DNA from: Algoriphagus pacificus
GTDB taxonomy: Bacteria; Bacteroidota; Bacteroidia; Cytophagales; Cyclobacteriaceae
Assembly: GCF_017254845.1 (NCBI RefSeq)
Contig: NZ_JAFKCU010000007.1
Span: 124,001 to 188,000 of the forward strand
Direction: 5' to 3'
Length of the DNA: 64,000 nucleotides
The position numbers were made by a program, and so were the translations under genes. The notes beneath the pieces were generated by a model. The model searched no databases and had not been told where the DNA came from. It saw only the letters and a program-made list of their open reading frames with translations. This document shows, piece by piece, positions 8,491-16,497 of this stretch (the first letter of the stretch is position 1; every line of letters starts with the position of its first letter).

Positions 8491-9786
8491 ATGAAAAAAC
8501 ATTTTCAACTTCTAATCCTACCTGCTTTTTTTCTGATTATAGCAGGATGTAACAGCAGCTCAAACGAGCAAACTTTTGATTCCTCAAAACTTCCGAGAGC
8601 ATCTGAAGAACAGATTGAAAAGCTGGTCGAAGATTTCATCATGGTCGAAGATGGAGGTACGATTACGATCGAACCCTATTTTTATGATCTGCGCACACAG
8701 CTGATTCTCGACAACAAGAAAAACATCCAAATCAAAGGAGCCGGAATGGAGTCAACTGTTCTATCCTTTAGAAACTTAAAGACTGGTGGAGAGGGAGTGA
8801 AAATCGTTGGGGAAAATATTGTTTTGGAAGATTTCAGTGTAGAAGATGCTCCAGGAGATGGGATCAAAGCCCAACACACGGATGGAATTACCTTTAGAAA
8901 GCTGAATGTCACTTGGACCAATGGGGACAAGTCCAAAAATGGAACCTATGCTATCTATCCAGTCCAATGTAAAAATGTAGTTGTTGATGCCTGCATTGCT
9001 TCGCATTCCAAAGATGCAGGAATCTATGTAGGTCAATCCGAAAACATCATCGTCAAGAATTCACTGGCTTTTGGAAATGTAGCAGGAATTGAAATCGAAA
9101 ACTGTGACAATGCGGAAGTCTTTAACAATGTTGCCAGAGATAATTCAGGTGGGATTTTAGTATTCAATTTGCCGGGTTTACCAAAATCTGATGGACATTC
9201 CACCAAGATTTATAACAATGAGATCATCGATAATAACCATGAAAATTTTGCTGTGGCTATTGGTGAAGATCCAAATGGCAACACCGTAACGATGATCCCT
9301 CCAGGCTCTGGAATCATTCTTTTGGCAGCAAAAAAAGTTGAGATTTTCAACAATAAGATCCTGAGAAATAAAACGACTGGTCTTGCCATCGCCAGCTATC
9401 AGATCACAGGTTTCCCTGCGGAAGCGCCAAATTGGTCCCCTTATACTTCAGAAATTTTCGTGCATGATAATACCTACGAGCGTACGCTTAAAATCCCTGA
9501 TTTAAGCAGAGAATTGGGGCAATTGATCTCTGTTTATAATGCTTATGGCAAAGCAAAGACCCAAGACATCGTTTACGATGGTATTTGGGATGAGGAAATC
9601 TCTAAGACGATTGAAACGAACCCGATGAAAATATGCATTCAAGAAAAAGGCATTGAGAAATTACACTTCACTCGATTCTTTTTAATGGATGGCGAGGATA
9701 ATATTAAGTCATTCAAGGATTACAACAATTTCCAGAATTGTCAGGTCAGTGTTTCTACGAATGTTTCTTCTTTGGCTTCGCTTTAA
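8491..9786 (+). CDS. Parallel beta-helix repeat lipoprotein
   Basis: A 431-residue exported lipoprotein with a right-handed parallel beta-helix of the NosD/pectate-lyase type. I chose ATG 8491 because it gives a standard signal peptide with lipobox IIAGC. ATG 8470 would add seven residues. Short turn motifs repeat through the middle (NIVLEDFSV, NVVVDACIA, NIIVKNSLA, NAEVFNNVA, KVEIFNNKI), as expected for helix rungs. It is followed one base later by a diheme cytochrome. As I recall, this is the pairing described for the TIGR03805/TIGR03806 families, so the two probably work together at the cell envelope. No pectin-degrading active site is evident and the substrate is unknown. Confidence 0.82.
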   Translation: MKKHFQLLILPAFFLIIAGCNSSSNEQTFDSSKLPRASEEQIEKLVEDFIMVEDGGTITIEPYFYDLRTQLILDNKKNIQIKGAGMESTVLSFRNLKTGGEGVKIVGENIVLEDFSVEDAPGDGIKAQHTDGITFRKLNVTWTNGDKSKNGTYAIYPVQCKNVVVDACIASHSKDAGIYVGQSENIIVKNSLAFGNVAGIEIENCDNAEVFNNVARDNSGGILVFNLPGLPKSDGHSTKIYNNEIIDNNHENFAVAIGEDPNGNTVTMIPPGSGIILLAAKKVEIFNNKILRNKTTGLAIASYQITGFPAEAPNWSPYTSEIFVHDNTYERTLKIPDLSRELGQLISVYNAYGKAKTQDIVYDGIWDEEISKTIETNPMKICIQEKGIEKLHFTRFFLMDGEDNIKSFKDYNNFQNCQVSVSTNVSSLASL

Positions 9787-9787
9787 A

Positions 9788-10891
9788 ATGAAAAACATTG
9801 CTGTCAAAACCATCCTTTACCTTTCTTTGGCTTGTCTGGCATTTCAACTGACAAGCTGTAATAAACCAGCTCCAGAGGTAAAGAGTCCAATTACTGAAGA
9901 ACCAGATCAAACTGAAATGGCCGATGGAAGATTTCCATACAAATGGTTATCTACTTATGGTTTTTTCGAAGGTGATTTAGCTGATCTGAAACCAAATGAG
10001 CAGGTTGTTCTGTATCGTCCTGCATCCTCACTTTTCACAGACTATGCCCAGAAAAGCCGTTTTATTTCTGTGCCAGACAGTCAAAAAATCACTATTGAAG
10101 ATGGAGAATTGAATTTCCCAGTTGGCACCATTTTGATCAAGAATTTTTACTATCCAAGCAACTTTCAAAATCCAGAGAGTGAAAAAAAAATCATAGAAAC
10201 AAGATTGCTGATTCAGGAAGAGGGTGGCTGGGAAGCTTATCCTTATATCTGGAATGAAGAGCAAACTAATGCCGTTCTTAAGGTAGTCGGAGGGGAAAGA
10301 GAAGTTCGGTTCCGGGATGTCAATGGAGAAGATCAGGTCATCAATTATTTGATTCCAAATAAAAACCAATGTAAAACCTGTCATAACAAATCTGAATCCT
10401 TACAACCAATAGGAGTTAAAATCAAACATCTAAACTTTGAAATAGATTGGGTGGATACAAAAAGCAATCAATTGGCTCACTGGCAGGAATTGGGGATTTT
10501 GGAAGGATTTGAAGGGAAAGAAAATTACCCAGCCATGATCGACTACAACGATTCGGATCAGGTTTTGGCAGATCGAGCTATGGCTTATTTAGATATCAAT
10601 TGCTCTCATTGCCATAGTCAGGAAGGTCCAGCTAGTACTTCAGGTTTGTTTCTGACTTTTGACCAAAAAGACCCAATGAAATTAGGCATTATGAAAATAC
10701 CCGTAGCTGCTGGAAATGGAGCTGGCTCCTTTGACTTTGATATTTTCCCGGGGAAAGCGGATGAGTCAATTTTGGTTCACCGAATGAATTCCACAGAAGT
10801 GGGAACAGCAATGCCAGAGCTTGGGAGATCGACTATTCACAAAGAGGGAGTTGAACTGATCCGAGCCTGGATCGATGAAATGAAAAAATAA
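9788..10891 (+). CDS. SO2930-family diheme c-type cytochrome, lipoprotein
   Basis: A 367-residue exported protein with two haem c motifs, CKTCH at residues 195-199 and CSHCH at 272-276. It has an N-terminal lipobox (QLTSC near residue 20), so it should be tethered in the periplasm or outer membrane. The true start is ATG 9788; an earlier in-frame ATG at 9689 only shadows the beta-helix gene. It lies one base after that gene and ends on a strong terminator. It matches the SO2930-type diheme family, known to sit beside beta-helix partners. The axial ligands and redox partner are not visible. Electron transfer linked to the beta-helix protein is inference. Confidence 0.85.
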   Translation: MKNIAVKTILYLSLACLAFQLTSCNKPAPEVKSPITEEPDQTEMADGRFPYKWLSTYGFFEGDLADLKPNEQVVLYRPASSLFTDYAQKSRFISVPDSQKITIEDGELNFPVGTILIKNFYYPSNFQNPESEKKIIETRLLIQEEGGWEAYPYIWNEEQTNAVLKVVGGEREVRFRDVNGEDQVINYLIPNKNQCKTCHNKSESLQPIGVKIKHLNFEIDWVDTKSNQLAHWQELGILEGFEGKENYPAMIDYNDSDQVLADRAMAYLDINCSHCHSQEGPASTSGLFLTFDQKDPMKLGIMKIPVAAGNGAGSFDFDIFPGKADESILVHRMNSTEVGTAMPELGRSTIHKEGVELIRAWIDEMKK

Positions 10892-10924
10892 AAAAAGGGT
10901 TTCGAAATGTCGAAACCCTTTTTT
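10891..10924. terminator. Bidirectional terminator after the cytochrome gene
   Basis: A perfect 15-bp stem counting the A/T flanks (core GGGTTTCGA with TCGAAACCC) around the four-base loop AATG. It separates convergent genes ending at 10891 and 10942. Confidence 0.9.
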
Positions 10925-10941
10925 GTGGTTTAGTTGGATGC

Positions 10942-11550
10942 TTAGAAAGTATATCCAAGGGATACTTTAAAACCTCTGTTATAAACATCTGCATCAGAAT
11001 TTTTGAAAATCGGAGTCATTCCGTAATCATAAGATCCTTGGACATTAAATCCTTTTGGTAGGTTATACCCTAAACCAAAGACAATCCCCAAATCAGTTTC
11101 TTTGATATTGTCACTGTCGAATGATACAGTAGAACCGAAGAAATCTCCTTCAAATTTTGACTTAGAAAGAAAGGAAATCTGAGGTCCTGCAAAGAAATTA
11201 AAACCGTCTGTTGGATAGATTCTGAATAAAACTGGTATTTCTACATAGTTCAAAATAGCTCTGCTGTCAATCGCATCATCATTTTGAGTTCCTTTTACAG
11301 AGTAATAAATACCTGGCTCGATAGCGAATCTATCTGTAGCAAACAACATAGTATAAATACCTGCATGATAGCCAACTCGATTGGTATAATCATTTTCCGA
11401 AACGTCAGACCCTCCAAAATTATATAAACTGGCTCCTCCACGGATACCGAATCCACCAAGGTATTCATGATTGGTAGTAACGACTGTCTGCGCTTGGGTG
11501 AGACCTGAAGCAAAAACTCCAAAGGCAAGCAATAACAATAACTTTTTCAT
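10942..11550 (-). CDS. PorT-family outer-membrane beta-barrel protein
   Basis: A 202-residue protein with a signal peptide ending near residue 20 (LTQA-Q) and an outer-membrane barrel body. GIRGGASLYNF, EPGIYYSVKGT, LNYVEIPVLFR, FFAGPQISFLSKS and the C-terminal GYTF are the family-type strands shared with the barrels at 6428 and 7116. It is somewhat longer because of an N-terminal insertion. It converges on the cytochrome gene and shares its terminator. No specific function can be given. Confidence 0.85.
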   Translation of the reverse strand: MKKLLLLLAFGVFASGLTQAQTVVTTNHEYLGGFGIRGGASLYNFGGSDVSENDYTNRVGYHAGIYTMLFATDRFAIEPGIYYSVKGTQNDDAIDSRAILNYVEIPVLFRIYPTDGFNFFAGPQISFLSKSKFEGDFFGSTVSFDSDNIKETDLGIVFGLGYNLPKGFNVQGSYDYGMTPIFKNSDADVYNRGFKVSLGYTF

Positions 11551-11626
11551 TTGTTTTAATAGTTGGTTTGTCCTCCTATCAATCCCATCTTGATGCCAAA
11601 AAATTTTCGCACCAAAAAGTCAAACG

Positions 11627-12700
11627 CTATTTTATTACTTTCTTGTCTACATAATCAGAGTTGAGAATACCTAAAGCACCCATGTATTTCAGTTCAAAAT
11701 TTAAAGTATCTCCTACCTTATAATTTTGAGGGTTCTTAAAAAGATTGATGATGATCATATCTGAGCTTGCTCCGAGAATCTCGAAGTTCTGATCTTTTGG
11801 AATCAGGTATTTTGGATCCACATCCAAAAGTCCAATGTCCAGTATTGCCCGAAATGAACTCTGTCCATAAAGCCCTTCGTCGATTTCCGCGAGTTCACCT
11901 TGAGGGTTAGCAGCCAGGTTTCCAACGGGTAAGAGGGGTTTTTCCTGCATTTCTATGATTTCTGCGTGCAGTTCAAATACATCCCCATTCATTCCTTCAA
12001 TCAGCTTTTCCTCGAAAAGATCCAAGCCAAAATATAAGGTTTCCCCTACTCTGAAATGATTGATTCCTTTGGGCAATTGATGAGTCAACATCAAAGGAAT
12101 AGTAACAGATGTACCCGCCGAAACCCATGGAATTTCCTTGTTGAATTTGAGCTCAATAATCTGTTTGTAAAGTGACAGCTGAATCAACTTATCCGTAGAG
12201 GGCATGACGCCGTTCAGACAGTTAAGATTTGTGCCAAGACCTATGATTTCAATATTCGGTAACTGGAAGATTTGGGAATAAAATTCCACTAAGTGTTCTC
12301 CCATGACACCTTCCCGGAGGTCTCCGGTCTCCACCATGATGATGATCTTGTGCTTTTTATTTTGCAGGACCGCCTCTTCACTAATCCAATGAATGGTGTT
12401 GAGTTCACTGTTTAGACTGACATCCGCAAACTCTACCATTTTCCCCACATTTCTCTTGGAAACAGGCTTGATGTAGACAGTTTGCACATCCGGATTGATC
12501 TTTTTGACCATTGCCAGATTACTGATCCTGCTGTCATGAACTTCTTTGACACCCAAGTTGATTAGCTCCTGCAAAAACAAGCGGTTTCCGCAAAGTAGCT
12601 TTGAAACAACGCCCCAGGAAATATCCATATCCTCAAAGCGTTTCTTCAGAAATTCAAAATTCTCTTTGAGTTTGGTCTTATTTAATGTCAGGTAAGCCAT
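11627..12700 (-). CDS. Alanine/ornithine racemase-family PLP enzyme
   Basis: A 357-residue fold-type III PLP enzyme of the alanine/ornithine racemase-like family, predicted to interconvert L- and D-forms of an amino acid. The N-terminal barrel strand WGVVSKLLCGN (about 29-39) holds the likely Schiff-base lysine. GTNLNCLNG, VSAGTSVT and NHFRVGETLYFG are family-type phosphate and substrate loops. It lacks a full alanine-racemase C-terminal domain. It is the last gene of an operon with a GNAT acetyltransferase one base upstream and a sodium symporter before that. This suggests uptake and remodelling of an amino acid, but the substrate is not determined by sequence. Confidence 0.85.
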   Translation of the reverse strand: MAYLTLNKTKLKENFEFLKKRFEDMDISWGVVSKLLCGNRLFLQELINLGVKEVHDSRISNLAMVKKINPDVQTVYIKPVSKRNVGKMVEFADVSLNSELNTIHWISEEAVLQNKKHKIIIMVETGDLREGVMGEHLVEFYSQIFQLPNIEIIGLGTNLNCLNGVMPSTDKLIQLSLYKQIIELKFNKEIPWVSAGTSVTIPLMLTHQLPKGINHFRVGETLYFGLDLFEEKLIEGMNGDVFELHAEIIEMQEKPLLPVGNLAANPQGELAEIDEGLYGQSSFRAILDIGLLDVDPKYLIPKDQNFEILGASSDMIIINLFKNPQNYKVGDTLNFELKYMGALGILNSDYVDKKVIK

Positions 12701-12701
12701 T

Positions 12702-13142
12702 TTATTTTATCAATCTCATTTCGAGATATTTGTTGGTAAAGCCTAATCTTTCATAAAGTTTTCTAGCAGGATTATCTGGTTCCACATGCAATGCAATAGC
12801 TCCATTTGCCATTTTTATTGCCATTTCCATGATTTTCCCACCGATTCCATTTCCTCTTTGCGCGGCATCCACAGCGATGTAAACCAAAATATTTTCTGGA
12901 ATATACCCAGACATCCCGGTTTTGTTCATCACCAAAGCCCCTACAATTTGTCCTTTTTCTCTTGCCATCACCACAAATCCTCCAGCATGAAGACCTTGGT
13001 CCAATGCATAATCCAGGCACTTCATGATGTCATCTTTTGGATCCCCATATTTACCTAGATGCTGGAAAAGAAAGTCAGCAATTTCATTTTTCTGTAGGAA
13101 TGTAGCCGAGTCAATTGCTGAGAGTGTTTCAAGTTTGATCAT
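12702..13142 (-). CDS. GNAT-family N-acetyltransferase
   Basis: A 146-residue single-domain acetyltransferase. The acetyl-CoA binding region is visible as QRGNGIGGKIME (motif A, about residues 96-107), and the late ARKLYERLGF element with a terminal beta strand is typical. It overlaps the symporter stop by ATGA and is followed one base later by the racemase, so all three are translationally linked. Because the neighbours handle amino acids, an amino acid or derivative is a plausible acceptor, but GNAT substrates cannot be read from sequence. Confidence 0.85.
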   Translation of the reverse strand: MIKLETLSAIDSATFLQKNEIADFLFQHLGKYGDPKDDIMKCLDYALDQGLHAGGFVVMAREKGQIVGALVMNKTGMSGYIPENILVYIAVDAAQRGNGIGGKIMEMAIKMANGAIALHVEPDNPARKLYERLGFTNKYLEMRLIK

Positions 13143-14575
13143 ATAGATTTTATCTTAGAGTCGTTAAATTTTTGAATGTAAACTACTGAGGCAAATGCCA
13201 GTAGGGAGACTGTCAAACCAAATAAATTGGCATCCAATCCAAATGGTAGCGCAACCTCCGCAATGGTCAATCCTGCGGTTACGCCTCCGCCAAGTATCAT
13301 AGAAACAACAGCCGCCTGCCCGTTGTTTTGGTTAAAGAACAATCCACCGATGACAGGAACCAATAATCCCGACACCATAAAGGCGTAACTATATAGCATT
13401 AAGCTGAGTACTTCGGTCATTTGCCAAGCGATTAAAATTGCAACCCCTCCTATCAAAAGGGTCAAAACCTGGCTGACTCGCATCTCTGCTTTCAAGGATT
13501 TCCCTTTCAGAAACCTGCCTAGTAAATCCGTTGTCAAATTGCCTGAAGCAGCCATCAAACAGGAATCTGCAGTGGACAATACTGCTGAGAAATAGGCTGA
13601 CATCATCAATCCTAAAATCCCAGCAGGCAAAATCTGACTTAATAGAACAGGAAGTCCCATTTCAGGATCCATTCCCAATCCAAAGCCTTCCAATGCTCCT
13701 TGCTCTACCGCCACCCGGGATAATAACCCCAAGGAAACACCCAAAAACGCCATTATAGGCCATTCGAATAAACCTGCGATAAACCAGGCTTTTTTGGCGG
13801 ATTTGACATCTCGGGCCGCGAAAATCCGCTGATAAAGCGTCATACCTACAAACCAAATTGGGATGATAGTAATTCCCCAGTTGGCCAAATCTTGCCAACT
13901 TAAATTGGCAAAGGAGAAAAATTCGTCAGGCAAAGTGCTAGAAATACCTTCCCAACCTCCAACGAAATTATAGGCCATGGGTACTCCTATTAACATCAAC
14001 CCAAGCATTAAAATAATCCACTGAATGGTATCGGTATAAATCACAGCCTTGAGTCCACCCATGACAGTATAAACCACAGCAATACCTCCCATTATCAATA
14101 ATGCCAGGTGTAAATCAAGTGCTTCGAATGTCCCAGAAGCCAATTTTGCTCCGGCAAGGAGCTGGGAAGATGTAAATCCCAAATAGCCCAAAAAGCAAAT
14201 GATAGCCGCAACCCTGGCCGCTGTGGAATTATAAAGGTGCCCGATAATTTGAGGGAAGGTGAAAAATTTAGCAAAAGCCGGATCTGATTTTACTCTTGGA
14301 ATCAATAAAACTGCTGCCAGCCAAGCCCCTAATAAACCAGTGAAAAGCATCCAGGAACCTGAAATTCCCATGGCAAATCCCAATCCGCCGAGTCCAATGG
14401 AGAAGCCGCCACCTACATCAGTAGCTACGACAGAAAGTCCAATATGCCAACTACCTATATTCCTGCCGCCAACATAATAATCCTCCTGACCTGTGTTCTT
14501 TTTCATGTAAAAAAATCCCACACCTAGCATTGCCAGCATGTAGGCCAAAAAGATCCCCAGATCTATAAAACTCAT
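13139..14575 (-). CDS. Sodium:solute symporter (SSS family)
   Basis: A 478-residue inner-membrane protein with about 13 hydrophobic segments and the SSS-family pattern: YYVGGRNIG after TM1, GGGFSIGLGGLGFA in the TM2 unwound region, GGLKAVIYTDTIQ, and YFSAVLSTADSCLM near TM9, which carries the conserved Ser of the Na2 site. It is the first gene of the symporter-GNAT-racemase operon. A consensus-like Bacteroidota promoter lies 46 bases upstream. The operon points to an amino acid or related compound as substrate, but SSS members also move sugars and carboxylates. Confidence 0.9.
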   Translation of the reverse strand: MSFIDLGIFLAYMLAMLGVGFFYMKKNTGQEDYYVGGRNIGSWHIGLSVVATDVGGGFSIGLGGLGFAMGISGSWMLFTGLLGAWLAAVLLIPRVKSDPAFAKFFTFPQIIGHLYNSTAARVAAIICFLGYLGFTSSQLLAGAKLASGTFEALDLHLALLIMGGIAVVYTVMGGLKAVIYTDTIQWIILMLGLMLIGVPMAYNFVGGWEGISSTLPDEFFSFANLSWQDLANWGITIIPIWFVGMTLYQRIFAARDVKSAKKAWFIAGLFEWPIMAFLGVSLGLLSRVAVEQGALEGFGLGMDPEMGLPVLLSQILPAGILGLMMSAYFSAVLSTADSCLMAASGNLTTDLLGRFLKGKSLKAEMRVSQVLTLLIGGVAILIAWQMTEVLSLMLYSYAFMVSGLLVPVIGGLFFNQNNGQAAVVSMILGGGVTAGLTIAEVALPFGLDANLFGLTVSLLAFASVVYIQKFNDSKIKSI

Positions 14576-14620
14576 ACCTTACTTTGATTTGTAATAAATT
14601 CATTTTAAATTATAACTTTT

Positions 14621-14652
14621 CAAAGTTAGGCTTTTATGCTTAATTAAGCGAA
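14621..14652 (-). promoter_or_regulatory. Putative Bacteroidota-type promoter of the symporter operon
   Basis: On the minus strand, TTCG at the -33 position is followed after exactly 20 bases by TAACTTTG, a full match to the TAnnTTTG -7 consensus. The start codon of the symporter is 46 bases downstream. Confidence 0.6.
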
Positions 14653-14783
14653 TTTCGATCTTTTTAATATTGAATTTTATCTTATAGTACAAAAATTAAT
14701 TGCAATAATTAAATTTTTGAAAAATTGAGAAAATACTAAAAACTAGATTTTCTTTTTATTGAGGCCTAGTCTAGTCGCCGTTT

Positions 14784-15149
14784 TTAGTTTGTTTTTTTGA
14801 AAGTCAGTAATTCTCCTGATGGAGAGTCATAAAAATTTCCTATAGTCAATTTGTCGCTTGTAACTTTAAAATAATAGTCTTCAAATGTCATTGTACTTGC
14901 CAATGACCAATGGATCGAAATATTATTATTGGGTAAAAGCTTGTATTCATAAGGTCCGGTACGGTAAAGTTCAGCCCTTTTTAATAGCATGAATTCCTTG
15001 CCTTCAAAAAGAGTTTCGAAAGCCAATGTATCTGTTCCATTTTCTACATTAACCCAACTTCCTCTCAACTCTTTCACATCAACAATTTCTGAATCGTCTG
15101 TACAACTCAATAAAGCCAGTACCAAAATAATTACTATTCCGTATTTCAT
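14784..15149 (-). CDS. Small lipoprotein of unknown function (lipocalin-like)
   Basis: A 121-residue exported lipoprotein with signal segment IVIILVLALLSC and the acylated Cys near residue 16. I start it at ATG 15149; an earlier ATG at 15230 would put 27 hydrophilic residues before the signal peptide. The mature part begins LRGSWVNVENGTDTLAF and continues as short strands (EYKLLPNNNISIHW, YYFKVTSDKLTIGNF). This resembles the small lipocalin-like domains that measure W-x-V and L-x-I repeats in Bacteroidota, but I cannot name a family firmly. It lies beside the repeat-bearing patch at 15178-16449. Confidence 0.6.
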   Translation of the reverse strand: MKYGIVIILVLALLSCTDDSEIVDVKELRGSWVNVENGTDTLAFETLFEGKEFMLLKRAELYRTGPYEYKLLPNNNISIHWSLASTMTFEDYYFKVTSDKLTIGNFYDSPSGELLTFKKTN

Positions 15150-15177
15150 TTCTTTGAGTTTAAAATTCCGCGTTTTG

Positions 15178-15346
15178 TCGGTATAGACACAATAGTTATC
15201 AAAAGATTTTATAAAGGGAACGTTTTGCATTTGGCTTGTGGCGGTTTCGAAGCACTTTCCTGTCCACCGAGACCAAAGCTAACAACGAAGCGAAAACCTT
15301 GCTGGCAGCCGTTCACCCGCCATAAGCTATATGTGATGTTATGTGG
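15178..15346. repeat. Attachment-site-like repeat block downstream of the 15353-16150 gene
   Basis: A non-coding block of distinct composition. GCTTGTGGCGG (15234-15244) pairs with CCGCCATAAGC near 15316-15327, leaving about 70 bases between the arms with smaller complementary pieces. TGTTATGTGG ends the block at 15337-15346, and a related GTATAGACACAATAGTTAT lies at its start (near 15181). The size and the AAC/GTT-type boundaries recall integron attC sites, but no integrase is present, so that reading is an inference. Confidence 0.4.
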
Positions 15347-15352
15347 TGTTTA

Positions 15353-16150
15353 TTATTCTTTCTCAAAAAATATCCTAACAATATTATCGGTTTTAACCGG
15401 AATACCTTTGATTGTCCCTGGTATCCATCTAGAATAACTAGTTTTTAGTTCCCTTACTGCAATTTTGAATAAATCATCTCGATATTTCTCATTCTCTTCC
15501 ATTTGAGGGACAAAATTATTTATGTAAAAGTCTGAGATTGTGCTGTCTTTTTCTACTATAAAACCTAGGTCAAGAAAGGGCCAACCTCCGAATTCAGATT
15601 TATTTTTCACAACGTTGATATTATTTACTTTTATAGTTGTTAAATAATCTCCGGTTCTTTCTATTTCTTTTGGTAGTCTTGGTCTTTCATCAGAATCCCA
15701 GTATTTCACAAGTATATCTTCTGATTGAGTTCGAAATAAGAAAAGACTATCAGCTTTTTCATGAAGTTTTTCTTTGAAACCTATTCCATATTTTTCAATA
15801 ATTACTTTATCCATGAAATCCCCATAACAACCCTGTGTTTGACCTTCATAAATTACATCACTTATTAAGTCAAAATCGAATACCAATCCATATTGTTTGC
15901 AAAGTTTCCTTAACTCATTTTCATATCGAATTTCTCCGAAAAGAAACCCTATAGTTTGGGTGAATACAATCCTTCCATTTTCTATATTCTTTTTAGCTCT
16001 TTCTATTTCAGAAATGCAGAGAGTGTCATTTGAATTAGGATTATTTACATATTGAATTCTCTCAGGTAATTCATCTATATAAAAATTCTGCTCGTCCTGT
16101 GAATAAGCATCAAATGAGATTAGTAAGAAAATTAGGAATAGGTGCCTCAT
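15353..16150 (-). CDS. Secreted protein of unknown function with TonB C-terminal-like tail
   Basis: A 265-residue protein with a signal peptide (about 1-17, DAYS-Q). The middle is charged and not recognised. The last 35 residues (VRELKTSYSRWIPGT then KGIPVKTDNIVRIFF) match the pattern of the TonB C-terminal fold, where a W-x-P and a G-x-P-V precede a final beta strand. Such tails occur in many Bacteroidota proteins that are not true energy transducers. Here the signal peptide looks cleavable and there is no Pro-rich spacer, so true TonB function is unlikely. It is flanked on both sides by inverted copies of a TGTTATGTGG motif and looks more AT-rich than its neighbours. Confidence 0.65.
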   Translation of the reverse strand: MRHLFLIFLLISFDAYSQDEQNFYIDELPERIQYVNNPNSNDTLCISEIERAKKNIENGRIVFTQTIGFLFGEIRYENELRKLCKQYGLVFDFDLISDVIYEGQTQGCYGDFMDKVIIEKYGIGFKEKLHEKADSLFLFRTQSEDILVKYWDSDERPRLPKEIERTGDYLTTIKVNNINVVKNKSEFGGWPFLDLGFIVEKDSTISDFYINNFVPQMEENEKYRDDLFKIAVRELKTSYSRWIPGTIKGIPVKTDNIVRIFFEKE

Positions 16151-16162
16151 ATTATTTCAATG

Positions 16163-16185
16163 CCACATAACAATTGTGTATACGG
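16163..16185 (-). repeat. Boundary motif copy upstream of the 15353-16150 gene
   Basis: CCACATAACA at 16163-16172 is the exact inverse of TGTTATGTGG at 15337-15346. The similarity extends outward (CAATTGTGTATACGG here, a variant near 15181). It lies 13 bases before the start codon of the gene, the place where an integron cassette boundary would sit. Confidence 0.45.
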
Positions 16186-16359
16186 AACTAGTTTCGCATA
16201 TATTTCATTTAGCTGAATGGGTATAGGGCTCAGTTTTTTCCCATCCAACATCCATTCAGCCTTTCAAAATAGGAAATAATCTTTTCTAAAAATCACATAA
16301 ATCCCAGCTTTCAATCAAGTTCCACTAAAAAATTCGGAAAAATCTGTACAGATTAACCC

Positions 16360-16449
16360 AATCTCGCCAAAAGCGCAAGAGTTTCGCATATCTCCTAAAA
16401 ATGGAAGATATGCGAAACTCCTACCTCACTTAGTGAAATCTCGCCAAAA
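16360..16449. repeat. Hairpin flanked by 13-bp direct repeats
   Basis: AATCTCGCCAAAA occurs at 16360-16372 and again at 16437-16449. Between them GAGTTTCGCATATCT (16379-16393) and AGATATGCGAAACTC (16406-16420) form a perfect 15-bp stem with a 12-base loop. GTTTCGCATAT occurs a further time at 16191-16201. It is not the sdh terminator, which is a separate stem at 16453-16476. The 347-base gap 16151-16497 holds only these repeats and that terminator. Confidence 0.6.
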
Positions 16450-16452
16450 CAA

Positions 16453-16476
16453 AAAAGCCGACTTTCGCCGGCTTTT
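16453..16476 (-). terminator. Terminator of the sdhCAB operon
   Basis: An 8-bp stem (AAAAGCCG with CGGCTTTT) with an 8-base loop, 22 bases past the sdhB stop. On the minus strand it is followed by a T-rich run. Confidence 0.8.
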
Positions 16477-16497
16477 ACTCTAAACTTTATCTTTTAC

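Noticed and set aside
15225-15437. Short plus-strand open frame over the repeat block
   Set aside because: It spans the complementary arms and the end of the opposite gene, and its translation has no domain or signal peptide.
16379-16420. Reading the hairpin as the sdh operon terminator
   Set aside because: A separate stem at 16453-16476 lies closer to the sdhB stop and has the T-rich tract, and this hairpin lies between direct repeats.
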